A DNA stretch of 64,000 nt from Mangifera indica (taxonomy: Eukaryota; Streptophyta; Magnoliopsida; Sapindales; Anacardiaceae). Both the position numbers and the translations under genes were made by a program. Below, in pieces: positions 12,643 to 29,637 of this stretch. The stretch spans positions 14,475,408 to 14,539,407 of the forward strand of contig NC_058150.1 of NCBI RefSeq assembly GCF_011075055.1, written 5' to 3'. Positions within the stretch are counted from its first letter, which is position 1; every line of letters starts with the position of its first letter. The notes below the pieces were generated by a model. That model was not told the DNA's origin. It did not search any database and was given only the letters and a program-made list of their open reading frames with translations.

Positions 12643-14480
12643 TCGATGTGGTTCAGAATTTTCATCATGGTTAAGGACTTCGTCATCACTCTCTAAATTG
12701 ACGGTCCTTAAATTGAAAGATTGTAAAAATTGCACAAACTTACCTTCCCAAAGTCTATTGAGCTTCCTTAAAGAGTTAGTAATCAAAGGGATGCCAAAAC
12801 TGGAAAGAATAGACATGCAAAGTCCTTTTAATAGATTGGAGATTCTTTATTTTAAGAATTTACAAAATTGTCAAAGTTGGGACACCAAAGGGAAAAATGA
12901 GAATGTTGAAACATTCCCAAAACTCTGAGAGCACTCCATTATTGATTGTCATGAACTTATAGTAGAATTGCATGGTCATCTTCCTTCACTAGAAGTACTT
13001 GTCATTGAGAAGTGTGCAAAATTGATGGTTTCATTCTCAAGTTTTCCAAAGCTTGCCATATTATGAATTGATGAGTGTGTGGAAGTGGTGTCTACTTGTA
13101 GTTCCACTGGTCAGTTGATGTCCCTTAAGTCTAATGAGTCTCTTCCAAATATTGTAGATGTAGATTCTGAAAATTGTTTGAGTCAATTTCAGTTGTGTTG
13201 AAAAGCCAATAAAAGGGAGTGATAGTCTCACCTCTCTTAAAAGCTTATATATAAGAAATTGTAGTAGCCCATTTCTAAATGTAATCTTTCTTCTTAATTT
13301 GAGTGATCTTAAAATTGAAAGTTGTAAGGCTCTAAATCTTTACCAGAAAGATTGAAGCAAAACAACATAGAAAGATTGACAATTCACAAGTGTGGTTCTC
13401 TATTATTCAATGAGAGAAACATTGTGCCTTTGTCTCTAAAAATGCTTGAGATATCATGGTGTAAGAATTTACAACATTTGAAGGATATCAGTTGTACCCT
13501 TCTTGAGAACTTGAAGATTGAACAATGCGAATCTCTCTCGTGTCTATCATCGCAAGGATTGTTGTCTAACACACTCAAAGAACTAGAGGTTAGTGACTGC
13601 ACAAATCTCAAAACATTGTTGTCAAGTTGGTGCGAACATAAAAAACTTGAATACATCTATATTTGGGATTGTCCAGAGCTAAATAAAAGAGGCATTGAAC
13701 AATACTTCATGTCTTAAAAAGATTGATTTAATTGGTGTTGAAAATCTTGAATTATCAGGCCTACAGAATCTTACTTGTCTTCAAGAATTAAGCATAGCAG
13801 ATGGTTTGGTGTCGTTGCCAATAGAAGGTATTCAAACCAGCCTAATCAATCTTGATATCATAGGAGATGAAGAAATGAGTAAGAGACTAATTAGATGGGG
13901 ATTGCACAAACTCACCTCTCTTAAAAGTATTAGGATCAATGGATTGGAAGAGTCGCAGATGATTCTATCGGAGGACCAACGAATGCCTCTTTCTCTTGAA
14001 TCTTTGGAAATCTTTAATTTGACACCCTTCATATCTATTTCAGAGTTAGGCACACTCACCTCTCTTAAGAGATTAGAAATTCGGTATTCAAATTTGAACT
14101 CAATTTCAGAGCTAGGAAGCCTCGTATCACCAAAAAGCTTCAAGATTCATAACTGCCCAAACATCAAATCAATTCCTGCTTTTAGAAGCCACTGCTCCCT
14201 CGAAGAATTGCATATTACTGAATGCCGACAGCTCAAATTAGTTGCATGCCTGAGAAATCTTACTTCTCTTCAAACCTTTGATCTTCCATATTGCCCAAAG
14301 TTCAAATCCTCGTCAAGCCCGCCACCCTCACTGTTGGAATTAGAAATTTACAGATGTCCATTGCTAAAAAAACATTGGAGGAGAGATAAAGGGAAGTATT
14401 GCTCTAAGATTGTTCACATCCCTATTGTTAAAATCGATGGAAAATTCATCTTCAATTCAAAGGAGGAAGAACTGAGTTGA
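12643..14480 (+). pseudogene. Truncated NLR leucine-rich-repeat fragment (copy B)
   Basis: This is homologous to 2395-4374 of the NLR relic and begins abruptly inside the LRR at the duplication junction, so it has no NB-ARC. Two frames carry LRR protein. Frame one covers 12643-12928, broken by TGA at 12926, and reopens at 13352-13717. The frame then shifts near 13700, and the last segment (13695-14480) runs open to its stop with regular LRR wording such as LTSLKRLEIRYSNL and the terminal KHWRRDKGKYCSKI. It lacks the 153-bp internal duplication of copy A. I infer it is not functional as a receptor; whether it is transcribed cannot be told. Confidence 0.9.
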
Positions 14481-15439
14481 ATTCAAAGCATGGAGTTAGA
14501 TAATCATCTCTGTTTGGCCAGGTAGTTTCAGCATCTTTTATTTATTAAATTAACTTCAATAATACACCTTGTGAAGTTGAAATGATTTTGCATGAGTTTT
14601 GATCACGTTAGATTTTTTGGTTTTCATTTTCCTATGATTTAGAAGAGTTACATATGGACCATTGAGAGGAAGAAACATTTGGAGGCAGAAATTTGAACAA
14701 TTTTGTATCTCAAAATGAAGAATCAATAAGAGGATTGTCTCATTCAAATCCAGGTTTGTTAATTTCAAAAATCTAAACTTTTTTCTAGATTATCGTCGTA
14801 ACTTAGTATTCAATAAATTATGTGTCGTTATTCTACAACCTTTTGTCCCCTGTTTATTCTCTAGAATCAAGTGGTCTGCCTCAATTTTATGTTTTCTATA
14901 GCAGGAAGCAAGTGAACCGTTTGATTGAATTCAAAGTTGGAGTACTTTATTTGGATACAAGAATATTTAAATAATGAGGCTAAAAGTTGGCTCATGTTTT
15001 TACCCTGAAGGGCTTTTCAGCATTTTTTTGTGCATAAAAAGGTAACTGAAGAAAGTTCTCAATTCAATTCCAATATTTTGCAAAGTATTGATACATATAT
15101 TTGCTTAAGATCCTTCATAATCTTTGGTTACCAGATTTGGGTTTGTTTTAAGATGATCAGTCCATTTTTTTGTTGAGGTGGATGGAAAGTGACTACGATT
15201 CAAATATTCAAAATTTAGTCCTCCAACTTCATGTAAGCAAAATTTGTAACATTCTGCACTAAACTTCTTAATAATTGATGATAAAAAATAATTTCAGTTT
15301 ATCACATCTAATTGTACATTTTGCTTCTTGTGTGTTATACATGGAGTCTGTCAAATCTCATGGTCAAGTTACAAAACACGGATTTGCAGTTCTAATTGAA
15401 GCATCTGTTAACAAAGGTGAACTTATTTGCTTACCCATA

Positions 15440-15473
15440 CATATATATATGTATATATATATACATAAATATA

Positions 15474-15512
<39 letters not shown>
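15440..15512. repeat. (AT)n microsatellite, expanded in copy B
   Basis: This is a long, slightly interrupted TA/AT run. The homologous point of copy A (about 5465-5480) has only a short TA run, so the expansion postdates the duplication. Confidence 0.85.
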
Positions 15513-15515
<3 letters not shown>

Positions 15516-17383
15516 TTTTATTTCCTCTTACCAGAAAAATACAATACAGAACTGTAGCACCTTGGTTTTAATTATTTTGTGATCACAATGCAATGATTGA
15601 AAGATAAGGTAAGCATCGTTAAGAATGAATCTCTTACGTAATAAGGTATTTCATTTTTCTAAAAGCAATTTCATTTGGAGAGATGACGGCGTTTATTATT
15701 GTCATTGCTAAATTGATTTGTCAGCTTCAGCAGTTACCTTGAAGTTGATATGTTATCCTCTCCTGTCTTAAGCATAACCAGTCAAAAGCATGTGATGTTT
15801 GCCAACTGCAGGCACGCGAGATATTCTTTCTTTTTTTATGTAGACTTATTTTATGCGTACTCGATATAATTTTCCTTTTTTCCTTGGAGCCTAATTTGTT
15901 TTTCACATTCAAGGTGATATCTAAGAATGCAGTGTTGACAGGAAAAATGTCTGTAGTTCTAAATACCAGTAAAGAGTTAAAGCAGCAATTTTAACTAGAA
16001 GAAAATGAAGTGATGTTGCTTGTGATAAGTTACTATATATAATGGTATGACTATTTCAACTTGGATAAGCAGTTCTTGAAGTGTTATGAAACCTCTGTAA
16101 TTTCTGCAAAATCAGAGAGTGCAAAAATCTCAAATATCACATCTCTTGAACTACTGAAGGCGAGGAACTATATATCCTGATCTTGAATCCATTTCAGAGA
16201 GGGCTTGCTGGATATGTTGATGTCATTGTCACACCATTGCACCATGAACATATTGTGATGTTAACAGGAATGTGAAGGCTGAAAAATTGCAGCGTGAAGG
16301 TAGCAAATGTAGGCTGTAGCAATTTGGCAAACTATTGAAAATTTGTGCTTACATCTTATTTTGAAGTGCACACAATTAGTATGCTATATGTGCGGACATG
16401 ATTGCATTTTGTGCGAACATTTGGATGTTGATTTTCCATTTAAGTAGAACTTTAAACTTCTTTATCTGTATTCGAATTTGTTCTTTGTTGTCTATGTGTA
16501 CTCTTGAGATTATATACATTCATATTTTTTGGGAATTTAAGTGAGTTTTTTGTAGTTAGGTCATCTGCTATTTTGTGCAGCTTGTTTAGTATTTTTGTTA
16601 TCTGATTTTCTACTACTTCTCTTTCAGGTTTGCTTGTTGGTTCAAATCGTAGGATACAACTTCATGGTTGGTACTTGAAGGGAGTTCAAGACCAACAATT
16701 GAAAAAATTTCATCTTAAAGTTTAAGGGGATCTTTAACAATTTGAATGAGAAACTCGATGTGTTTCAAAGCTGGGCATTAGCTACTGAAAGAATGAGAGT
16801 TATTAAATTAATTTAGTTAAAAGAGATTTTTTGCCTTGTGTGTTTAATTTCAACTTTGTAACTAACAGTTAAGTTTTTGGTTGGTGACTTGATTTGAGCT
16901 AGACATGATCCCATAGATATAGGCTAAGATAGATTTTAATTGAACCATGTAAAAATTTTTATGTCCTTTTTACATTTTGCACTTAATTTGTGTTTTGATG
17001 ACTTAATTTAAGAGTGAAATGAGAGACGAATTTCCCCAACTCAATCTAAGCAGAACAACCAAGCCCATATCACGGGCTTTCATAGGCACTCCAATTCATG
17101 CAGTTTTGTTATCCAAAGAAAGTTTATTTGTTCATATCCTCCTCTTCAAATAATAGTAGTATAGCATGCTAATATCATGAACAAGACAATATCCCAAGTA
17201 AACACTGAACTCAAAACTACATTAGCAGAAGTATGACCGTCAGAAACTTCAAGGTCGAGTATATCAATAACTTGAATGAGTTTACAAGAAAACAATACAA
17301 GAACAGTCTAACCTTTTATGGCAATTAAAGGACTAATGCTGTGTGTGTGGTTTCATATAATTACAAGCAATAAGCAACTGAGA

Positions 17384-17730
17384 AACACTAAAGAAAATAA
17401 TTAAAAAGAAATGATAAAAGGAGAGAAATGACTCACCACCCTCTTCTTCTGAAAATCCTCACTACACCCAGAGCTCAGCTGCTCTGTTCATGGATAAGGT
17501 GCGCTCCTTGAGGTACTTTATTTTCACATAAAGCTTTTGTTTTCTTCAAAAATATCCTGCTATTTCTTTATTTGTTTTTTAGACTCTTTCATTTATATTT
17601 TATAATTAAAAAAAAAAACTCATTGAGGGAAAAGATGAATTCATAAATTAAATTATTAATATTTTCTAATGATCAGAGTTTTTACTCTAAACTATAAATA
17701 AGTCTGAATCGCTTATAATCAATAAAATAC
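17384..17730. mobile_element. Copy-B-specific insertion of unknown type
   Basis: Flanking sequences AAGCAACTGAG and GTTATCCACGAAACATC are adjacent in copy A near 8700. The roughly 345 bp between them have a mixed-composition core (17430-17520) that, read on the minus strand, is followed by a GTGAGT donor-like site. This could be captured exon sequence, but I do not recognise it. Confidence 0.45.
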
Positions 17731-18069
17731 ATGTTATCCACGAAACATCATCAAAAACCCCAACTCAGATTCAGGAAGTATTCATTAAAACTTATGCTAT
17801 GCATTCAGATCACTACACTGAAGCCATTGAGAACCTTCCCTTTGCAAGCAAGAATTAGGAAGGAACAGGAGAACAAAGTATTTAAATTTACAAAATAATC
17901 CCAATTTGACTAATCGACAACTACAGATTTTATTTTTCACAGGAATGTACAACTCAAAGAACATGATTTACAGAAAAGATAATGGTGCAAGCTAACTCAA
18001 TTAATCTTCCTAAAAATGAAGCTACTAGATATATGGTGAGTCAAATATCTCTGATTAATGAGAAGTTAA

Positions 18070-22653
<4,584 letters not shown>

Positions 22654-23723
22654 TTTCTTCTTCTTCTTCGTGTTCGTGCGTCGCAGTCACTCTTCTTAGA
22701 TTAGTTATTTATTTATGCCTTACTGGTAATTGGTGGTAGCTTTGGTTAGTGAGTTCGTTGCGTATACTTTGGGGGTTTATTAAAATTCGTATTAACACAT
22801 TTTAATGACCATAATACCCTTATATGCATTCTTCCTGTCCCATCCCATCAACGTGAGGCCTTTAGATTGTTTAATATACGAAAATTTGGCGGTGATTTTT
22901 TTGATAAAGATTTATGAACCATGCTAGGCTAATCTAATCTAATCGGATTTGATTGGTTGTATTGGTATATATATAGAATTATAAAAGACCAAAATGGTTT
23001 TATTTCCTATCAAAAACCTTAAGAAGATCATTCGGTATTTATTTATTTATAAAATAACAATTTGTTTGATTTACTTTTATATTAATTGTTGTATAATATA
23101 ACAATCAAAAGAAAGAAAGAAAGGAAACTATTATCAATAAATCATTTCTTCCTTCTAATATTTGTGATTTTCTTTTAAAATTCCTATTCTCATTCTCTCT
23201 AAATGTAATAAGAAATATTATTACATATAATAATAATAATGGTTATAAATTAAAGATTCATATAAAATTATATTATCATATAATTAAATATTACTTTATA
23301 ACTAATTTAAAAAATATTATCAATATTTATATTCGTATTTATACTATTATTATCAATATATTAAATATTATTGAAATGAAATCTATATAATAACTAAAGA
23401 GGATTGTTTTTAAAGGTGGATCCAGATTGACTCAAAATCAAATTGGCAAAAAAATATTATTAGGATTTTGGCAGGTAAATAATATTTTTATAAAAGAAGA
23501 ATAATAAAATTAATAATATTATCAATTAAATAAAATAAATTAAATTTGAATTGAATTCACCTCCAATTATCATAAATATACTGCTCATTTTGAAGAAGGA
23601 TTGCAAAGTTTACTATATATAATAATGTAACCGAAAGTGAAAAAATCAGTTAACCCCGCTAAATTTTGTTAATTTAATCATACATACAGGATTTTATTAA
23701 TAAATGAAATGTGTTTAGTAATT
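22654..23723. other. PARG promoter and AT-rich intergenic DNA
   Basis: The PARG 5' leader and promoter lie at 22654-22800; an ATAAATAA run at about 22705-22720 (minus-strand reading) could serve as a TATA element. Sequence from 22950 to 23700 is very AT-rich with TAATAATAAT tracts, and no gene is seen. Confidence 0.4.
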
Positions 23724-23849
23724 TTAAGATTCAATTGCAGGATGCATCTTGTCATTAACTTTATCATACAAAGCTTCAATTTTGTTTTGAATGTGCGCAT
23801 CACTACTTGGCACTACATCTTCTTCAGTTTCATGATGCAAATTGAAGCT
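23724..23849 (-). other. Open 41-codon minus-strand segment, possible exon remnant
   Basis: Read on the minus strand, 41 codons are open with protein-like composition (for example IEALYDKVNDKMHP) and then stop. The segment is preceded by AATAAACAG, which resembles a 3' splice acceptor. It could be a last-exon remnant or chance, and no family is recognised. Confidence 0.25.
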
Positions 23850-23871
23850 GTTTATTATTTTGTTTGTAGGT

Positions 23872-24108
23872 AGGTGTTCCATGCGTATTTGGTGTCCTTA
23901 CTTACTTGTGAGGACATGGAGCAGGTAAGTTATCGTACAATAGTTTATATATGAGACTGTGCTGCATAAACAAGGACTTCAGAGTTTCTTTTTTGATGCT
24001 ATTGATAGAGTATGGTTCATTACTGTTGCCTTGCATTATAATTACAGGCTTTAAACCGTGCTGGCGGTAAATCTGGGCATAAGGGTTCAGAGGCTGCTTT
24101 GACTGCTG
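23872..24108 (+). pseudogene. COS1: Lumazine synthase (riboflavin pathway) exon remnants
   Basis: Two exon-like pieces of 6,7-dimethyl-8-ribityllumazine synthase are separated by an intron. The first (about 23872-23925) follows TTTGTAG and reads GVPCVFGVLT, then would continue CEDMEQ, but a 4-bp ACTT duplication in CTTACTTACTTG shifts the frame into TGA. The second (about 24048-24108) reads ALNRAGGKSGHKGSEAALTA and ends at a GTAAGT donor. Lumazine synthases carry FGVLT..T.EQA..RAG.K.GNKG.EAA at this place. Because introns are retained it is a genomic fragment and not a retrocopy. I found no other exons nearby, so it is partial and non-functional. Confidence 0.8.
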
Positions 24109-25260
24109 TAAGTTTTTGCTGAAGTTAATTTTCCCCTATAGGATAGTATGTAAGTAATTGCTTCTTAGTTGGCTAACTACATTACATACATTTGAATTCT
24201 TTAAAAAAAGTCTTTAGAGCTGGCTTGAAGATTTAAAGTATAAAAAATTAAATTTAAAAAAAGAATAAAGACCTGGGATATAATCTTCTAGCCGTTTCCT
24301 TAGAAACAATTCTTAAATAATTCATCTGATCGACATGCTGACATTACCCTAGAGAATAAATAAAGTTAATTGATGAAATTGTTAACCTGTGGGTAGATTG
24401 TGCACATAATTTTGATTGCTAATGATTGGAAAGAGAATGAAATTGGCACAATTTAGGCTTGAATTTTGCTGATACTAAAGTTGAACAATTTGTTATCATA
24501 TGTTATTGCAAGGCCTTATCATGTTATTCACATGGAGTCGTGCTTTTTCACTGATATATTAATGTAAACATTAAAGAAGCTCTTTAAAATGGCAATACCT
24601 CCATGGGGCAAAAAGCTGAGACAATTCCTGCCTTGAAATGTACTTAATTCCAAAGTGCTAGTGCTTGGTGTTGGCTATAAGCTTCAATCTTCAGGCTTCA
24701 TTCTTACACTAATTGACCCAATTGCCCTAACTCAACAGACTTGAAGAGCCTATGGCCATGGCGTTCAAAAAGTGGTGATTATAAAATTGATTTCTGAGCC
24801 AATCCCCATCTCTTTTTCTGATTGTTCTGAGGGTATTGTGGGAATTCTGTGGCTCTTTTTTATGCCATCTAAACTATTTCTGGTATTGCCAATCTTGTGC
24901 ACAAATCTTAAACATAAATCACATTAAATTCTGAGCAAGCAAGGACAAGACAAATTGCATCGAACCAAAGAAGAATAAAGAAAAAAGCAATAAGAAGCTT
25001 GGAATCGAAGTTAAACATCCTGGTACAAACAAAGGTCTCTGACAGCTGATTATTAACTTGATTTTTGTCATTGTTTAATAAATTCACATGCCATTCTGTC
25101 TTCAACAACCAGACACTCATGGAAGACCTCTCTGCAGTTGCCACGAGGAAGACGAAAGCAAAATATTCCCCTCTTGTTCCCTCTATTAAATTTCAATGCG
25201 ACATCAAGACTTCATAATATTGTATAGTTGCCTACCAAGACTTTTGCACTCTCTCTTGTC
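24109..25260. other. Intergenic DNA upstream of APS2
   Basis: This includes the presumed APS2 promoter and leader. I see no gene and no clear TATA element that I would defend. Confidence 0.4.
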
Positions 25261-28200
25261 ATGGTAGCATTGCACCTTTCTTTTCCTACCACATTCAATC
25301 ACCAGGCAAAGCTTCCCATTCAAGGATTGGCTAGTAGTCGTCAAAAGCACGTGTCAAAGCTTCATTCTTCCATTTCTCCAGGGTGTTTGTTCATATGCAA
25401 CTCAGAGCAGCTTCAGCATCCGACGAATCCCATATCACTATTTCCACCAGTAGACCAGGTCTCATTACTTATCAGCTTACATATAAATTTTTTAATGTTT
25501 CATGAATATTTACATAATGTGAAGTTGATGTTTAAGACTTCATGTCAGAGTGTTGCAGCAATAGTTTTCGGAGATGGATCAGAGTCGCGACTTTATCCAT
25601 TGACAAAGAGAAGATCAGAAGGGGCTATTCCTCTGGCAGCAAACTATAGACTAATTGATGCAGTTGTAAGCAACTGCATTAATAGTAACATAAACAAGAT
25701 TTATGCTCTGACACAATTCAATTCTACTTCTCTCAATTGTCACCTCTCAAGAGCCTATTCTGGAGTGCTTCGTGGGAAAGACGGATTTGTCGAAGTCATT
25801 GCTGCATATCAGAGCCCTCAAGATCAGGGCTGGTTCCAGGTTTCTCAACAATCATTCAATTACTAGAGTCTTGATTTTCTTGTATAAATGTATCTTTACA
25901 TAAAGATTTGTTTTAGTGTTGCATGTTTGCTTTCATTGTCAGGGCAATGTTGATGCTATAAGAAGATGCTTGTGGGTGCTAGAAGAGTTTCCTGTGGACG
26001 AGTTTCTTGTCCTTCCAGGCCACCATTTGTATAAAATGGATTATCAGAAGCTAATTGAAGCTCATCGAAACAGAAAAGCCGATATAACCATTATGGCTTC
26101 AAGTGCTATAAGGGATCAAGACCCTGGTCTAGGCCTTCTGAAAGTGAATACAGAAAATCAAGTCATAGATTTCCGCATAAAGTCAGATAGAGAACCAGCA
26201 AGTTCCATTTCAGTAAGTTGCTTTCAGCAATTGCATCTTCATAAAACTTGATTTTGCTTCTTCAGATGTTCATTTGAGAAGCTTTTATCTAAATTTCAGG
26301 CAGAAGCTTTAAGAAGATCCCGAAATAGTACTTACGAAAACATTTCAAGCATGGGAATATACCTCATCAACAGAGAAGTAGTGGCAAGGCTTGTAAATGA
26401 ACACTTTCCAGAAGCGAACGATTTCGCAAATGAACTAATACCAGGAGCAATATCCACTGGCATGAAGGTAAGATTTAGCTGATTATGTCAAAACTTTCCA
26501 CTACATTCCCATCCAAATTAAGATATGCAACATCTATTATTTTGATCCTCAACTTCTGATGGCAGGTTGAAGCTTATCGATTCGATGGATATTGGGAGGA
26601 CATGAGGAGCATAGAAGCATTTTACCAGGCAAACATGGAGTGCATAAAGAAATCAAATATTAGATATAAGTCAGTAATTAAATTCCTGGGAAAAAAAAAG
26701 GCTGAAAGTATAGTGCAAGTGAATGGCATTAGTGAATGTTACAACAATAATGGCTCCTCCAACAACTAACTCAAACTTCCTCCTTTCATGGCAGCTTCTA
26801 CGACAGAGACTCTCCTGTCTACACAATGCCTCGATGCCTGCCACCATCTCTTATCAGAGATGCTGAGATATCAGATAGTGTCATTGGAGATGGTTGCATA
26901 ATCAATGTAAGTACACATGAATGGAAGTACTAAAACACAAACAAGTTGCACTTGCTTTGCATCTTAGCCCTGAGTAGTGTTCTACTTTTTATTTTCCCGG
27001 AAATATGTTTTTGATATGTCTAAGAATAGAGATGCAAGATCAAAGGTGCAATTGTCGGTATGAGGACGAGAATCGGAGATGGAGCTGCAATACAGGATTC
27101 TGTGATCATGGGATCTGATATCTATCAAGTAAGAGGAATGTGTATTCTTGATTTTTTCTACTTTATAGAGCTTCCAAAAACACACAAAAAATCAACTCTT
27201 TTCGGCTTTCCTCAGCTTTACTCATGAAAGTTCCTGAAACTTTATCACAAAGGCATTTCAGGATTCTGGAAATATGGCATTTGCTGATATTTAATCCTTG
27301 TTTCCTGATATTTAATCCTTGTTGCTTCTTTTATGGTTTCATTAACAAAATTTTAAGATTGAATGGTTTATATAGTGTACGTGGACTCAGCAGAAAAATG
27401 ATATTGAAAGCAGTGGCAATGAAGGCCAGGCCAAGGCCACTCCAGTGGGGATTGGTGAAGACACTCAAATAAGGAAAGCTATTATTGATAAGAATGCAAG
27501 GATTGGCAAAAATGTTATGGTAAATATCTTGAACAATTTTACTCTAGTAATTAGTATAACAAACTAACGTATTATTATATGATTGAATGATTTTGAATTA
27601 AAAAAACTTAATCATATGATGACATACCAATTTTATACCAATGATATCCTTAATTATACCCCCTTAATTATACCTCTAATGAAACCATAAATGATATATT
27701 CTGAATATATAACTCTAGATTATACTAGGCTCGATAGTGTAGATGGAGTCTAACATTGAACCATATTGTTTAACGGTCTAATTGTATACTACATGAAGCT
27801 AAATGGTGTTAGACTTGGTCCATTAGCAAGATATTATTCACTTTGGATATGTAATTCACCACTTTTTTACTTTTGAACTTTGACTCAAAACACATTTTGA
27901 CAATATAGGATTTCATAAGTTATTTTACCAGTATTACAGATGTAAGATACTTAACCTAGTATCTTTCTTATATTTTGTCAATTTGAAATTCATCTAAAGG
28001 TGTTACACTAAGTTTTTTGGTTTCGAACCGATATCAAGTTAGATTTTATTCAAATTCATTCAAAATTGAATCCAACTCTATTTGCAGTCGACTTATTCTT
28101 TTGATATGATAGCCACAACTCATGAATTAAGTGTTACCTAACAATTACATAATTTGCAAAATCCACCCATCACTAATTGTAAATTGTGCATGCACATGAA

Positions 28201-28376
28201 TTGAAGCATTATACAGCATTTTCTAATTCTAAATCTTCTCAACTTTGGAATGTATACAGATCATTAACAAAGACAATGTCCACGAAGGGGATAGAGAAGG
28301 AAATGGCTACATTATAAGTGGTGGAATTGTGGTGGTTCTTCAAGGAGCTTTGATCCCAGATGGCACCATCTTATGA
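25261..28376 (+). CDS. APS2: ADP-glucose pyrophosphorylase small-subunit-like protein, APS2 type
   Basis: I place nine exons: 25261-25458, 25549-25839, 25943-26212, 26300-26467, 26566-26669, 26795-26906, 27030-27128, 27391-27519 and 28260-28376. All are in phase and encode 495 residues. The start is the first in-frame ATG, and the Ser/Thr-rich N-terminus suits a plastid transit peptide. The fold is that of AGPase, which makes ADP-glucose for starch: an N-terminal nucleotidyltransferase domain and a C-terminal left-handed beta-helix ending IPDGTIL. Key sites are altered. The nucleotide loop GGGxGTRLxPLT reads [12 protein letters not shown] (74-85). The catalytic Asp of GDHLYRMDY is His (GHHLYKMDY, residue 190). 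The glucose-1-phosphate motif EKP reads IKS. The C-terminal activator Lys (V-I-K-D-A) is Gln (VVVLQGA). The same kinds of change occur in Arabidopsis APS2, so this is an orthologue that probably lacks catalysis yet keeps an open frame. The exon 5 donor (GTCAGT at 26670) is weak. Confidence 0.93.
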
Positions 28377-28439
28377 CACCAATTATATGCAAAAAAGAAT
28401 ACTTCATTCATTTTTTAAAGAACTAAATAAAATTAATAT

Positions 28440-28535
28440 TAATTTATGTATTAGTATTAATGTGTCATTATGTAATTGAATTTTATTTTATTTTTAATTT
28501 AAAATTATTTAATAATATAATAATAACATATCATA
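28440..28535. mobile_element. MITE-like AT-rich repeat (family member)
   Basis: It carries the recurring words TTTTTAATTTAAAATTATTT and GTCATTATGTAATT. Similar words on either strand occur at 11445, 27570, 51950, 56150, 59090 and 60190, which suggests one dispersed short-TIR family. Confidence 0.45.
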
Positions 28536-28624
28536 ATGCACAATTTTCATTGATAGACGATGCATTGAAAGATTGCAGGATTAAACTTCATTTTAGAAAG
28601 GGTTAATACACTTAAGGAAGGGGA

Positions 28625-28852
28625 GTTAGCACCTTAGACAGTGAACCAAGGGGGGTGGTATGATCTTATTGGTTGTGGGGTGATGGAATTCAGCTATATA
28701 AACCTACTCCTTTTCATTGTATATACACACAAAAAAATAAAGAACATTTCTCCCGCTTTTGTGCTCTGTTTCTCAATCAAATATTTTGATCTTGCCTTCA
28801 TTTTTCTTTCGTCTTTCTTTCATCTTTCTTTTCCAATTAATTATATTTTCAA
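28625..28852 (+). repeat. Dispersed repeat with TATA-like core, member 1
   Basis: It is closely similar, in the same orientation, to 33281-33485. Both copies share CTTATTGGTTGTGGGG, a GCTATATAAACC or GCTATAAAAACC core, and TTTTGTGCTCTGTTT, and both end at CAATTAATTATATTT. The layout resembles a promoter plus leader, as in an LTR U3-R region. I see no adjacent retrotransposon coding. Confidence 0.7.
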
Positions 28853-29637
28853 TATGTTATTAGTACAAATCAATCAAGTATATCATAATATTAATAATTT
28901 TTTAATTATGTTATTATTCTGTTTGTATATTACAAATATATATATCTCAATTATGATATTGTCCTATTTATCAATTACAAACTATGTATGTTTTAAATAT
29001 TGTTATTATTCTATTTAATTTTTCATTTATAATTTATGTTAATAAAATTATAATTATATTTCATTTACAATCTAAAGTTTGCAAAATCATAAATTTAAAC
29101 TTGTAGTCTTGAATATCATTTGAATATATATTTATATTATAATAATTGTATCTAATTTATAACCTAAAATTTATAAAATCGTAAGAATATATATTTAAAT
29201 ATATGGGCTCAAAGTCATAAATTCCATCAAAATGTTTATTTATTTTATAATAACTATATCTCATTTGCAACCAGAGACCTGCATAAATTGTGAAAAAATA
29301 TGGACTTGAAGTGCGAAATATATTCAAAATTAAAGTTTAAATACTATATTATTTTGAATACTAATTACAAAGTAGAAGTTTTGTAAATATAAGATAATAT
29401 TTAAACCTGAAGCTTCAAAGATTAATCCCAATATATTTCCTATAAAACCAAAAGTTTTGTGAATATAGACAATATTTGAATATGAAGTATCTAAAAATGG
29501 ATGGTTATAATTAAATGAGTTTTTTACACGATTCTCCATCAAGGTTACTATTTGTAATTGATTAAATAAAATTGATGAGTCTTGAAAAATTGATTAAATA
29601 AAATATCTCAGAAAAACAAATCCAAGGTTACTATTTG

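Larger units (their letters stand above)
14481..18069. other. Duplicated spacer B
   Basis: This is the homologue of 4375-9012. It lacks the MULE and MITE insertions of copy A but has an expanded TA microsatellite (15440-15512) and its own insert at 17384-17730. No intact gene is seen. Confidence 0.5.

Noticed and set aside
15275..15514. Open frame of 79 codons ending in Tyr-Ile repeats
   Set aside because: The second half is the TA microsatellite and the homologous region in copy A is not open.
25228..25260. Upstream extension of the APS2 frame
   Set aside because: It begins at TTG; the first in-frame ATG is 25261.
28641..29018. 125-codon hydrophobic frame
   Set aside because: It overlaps the dispersed promoter-like repeat and AT-rich DNA; no family wording and no conservation in the second repeat copy.
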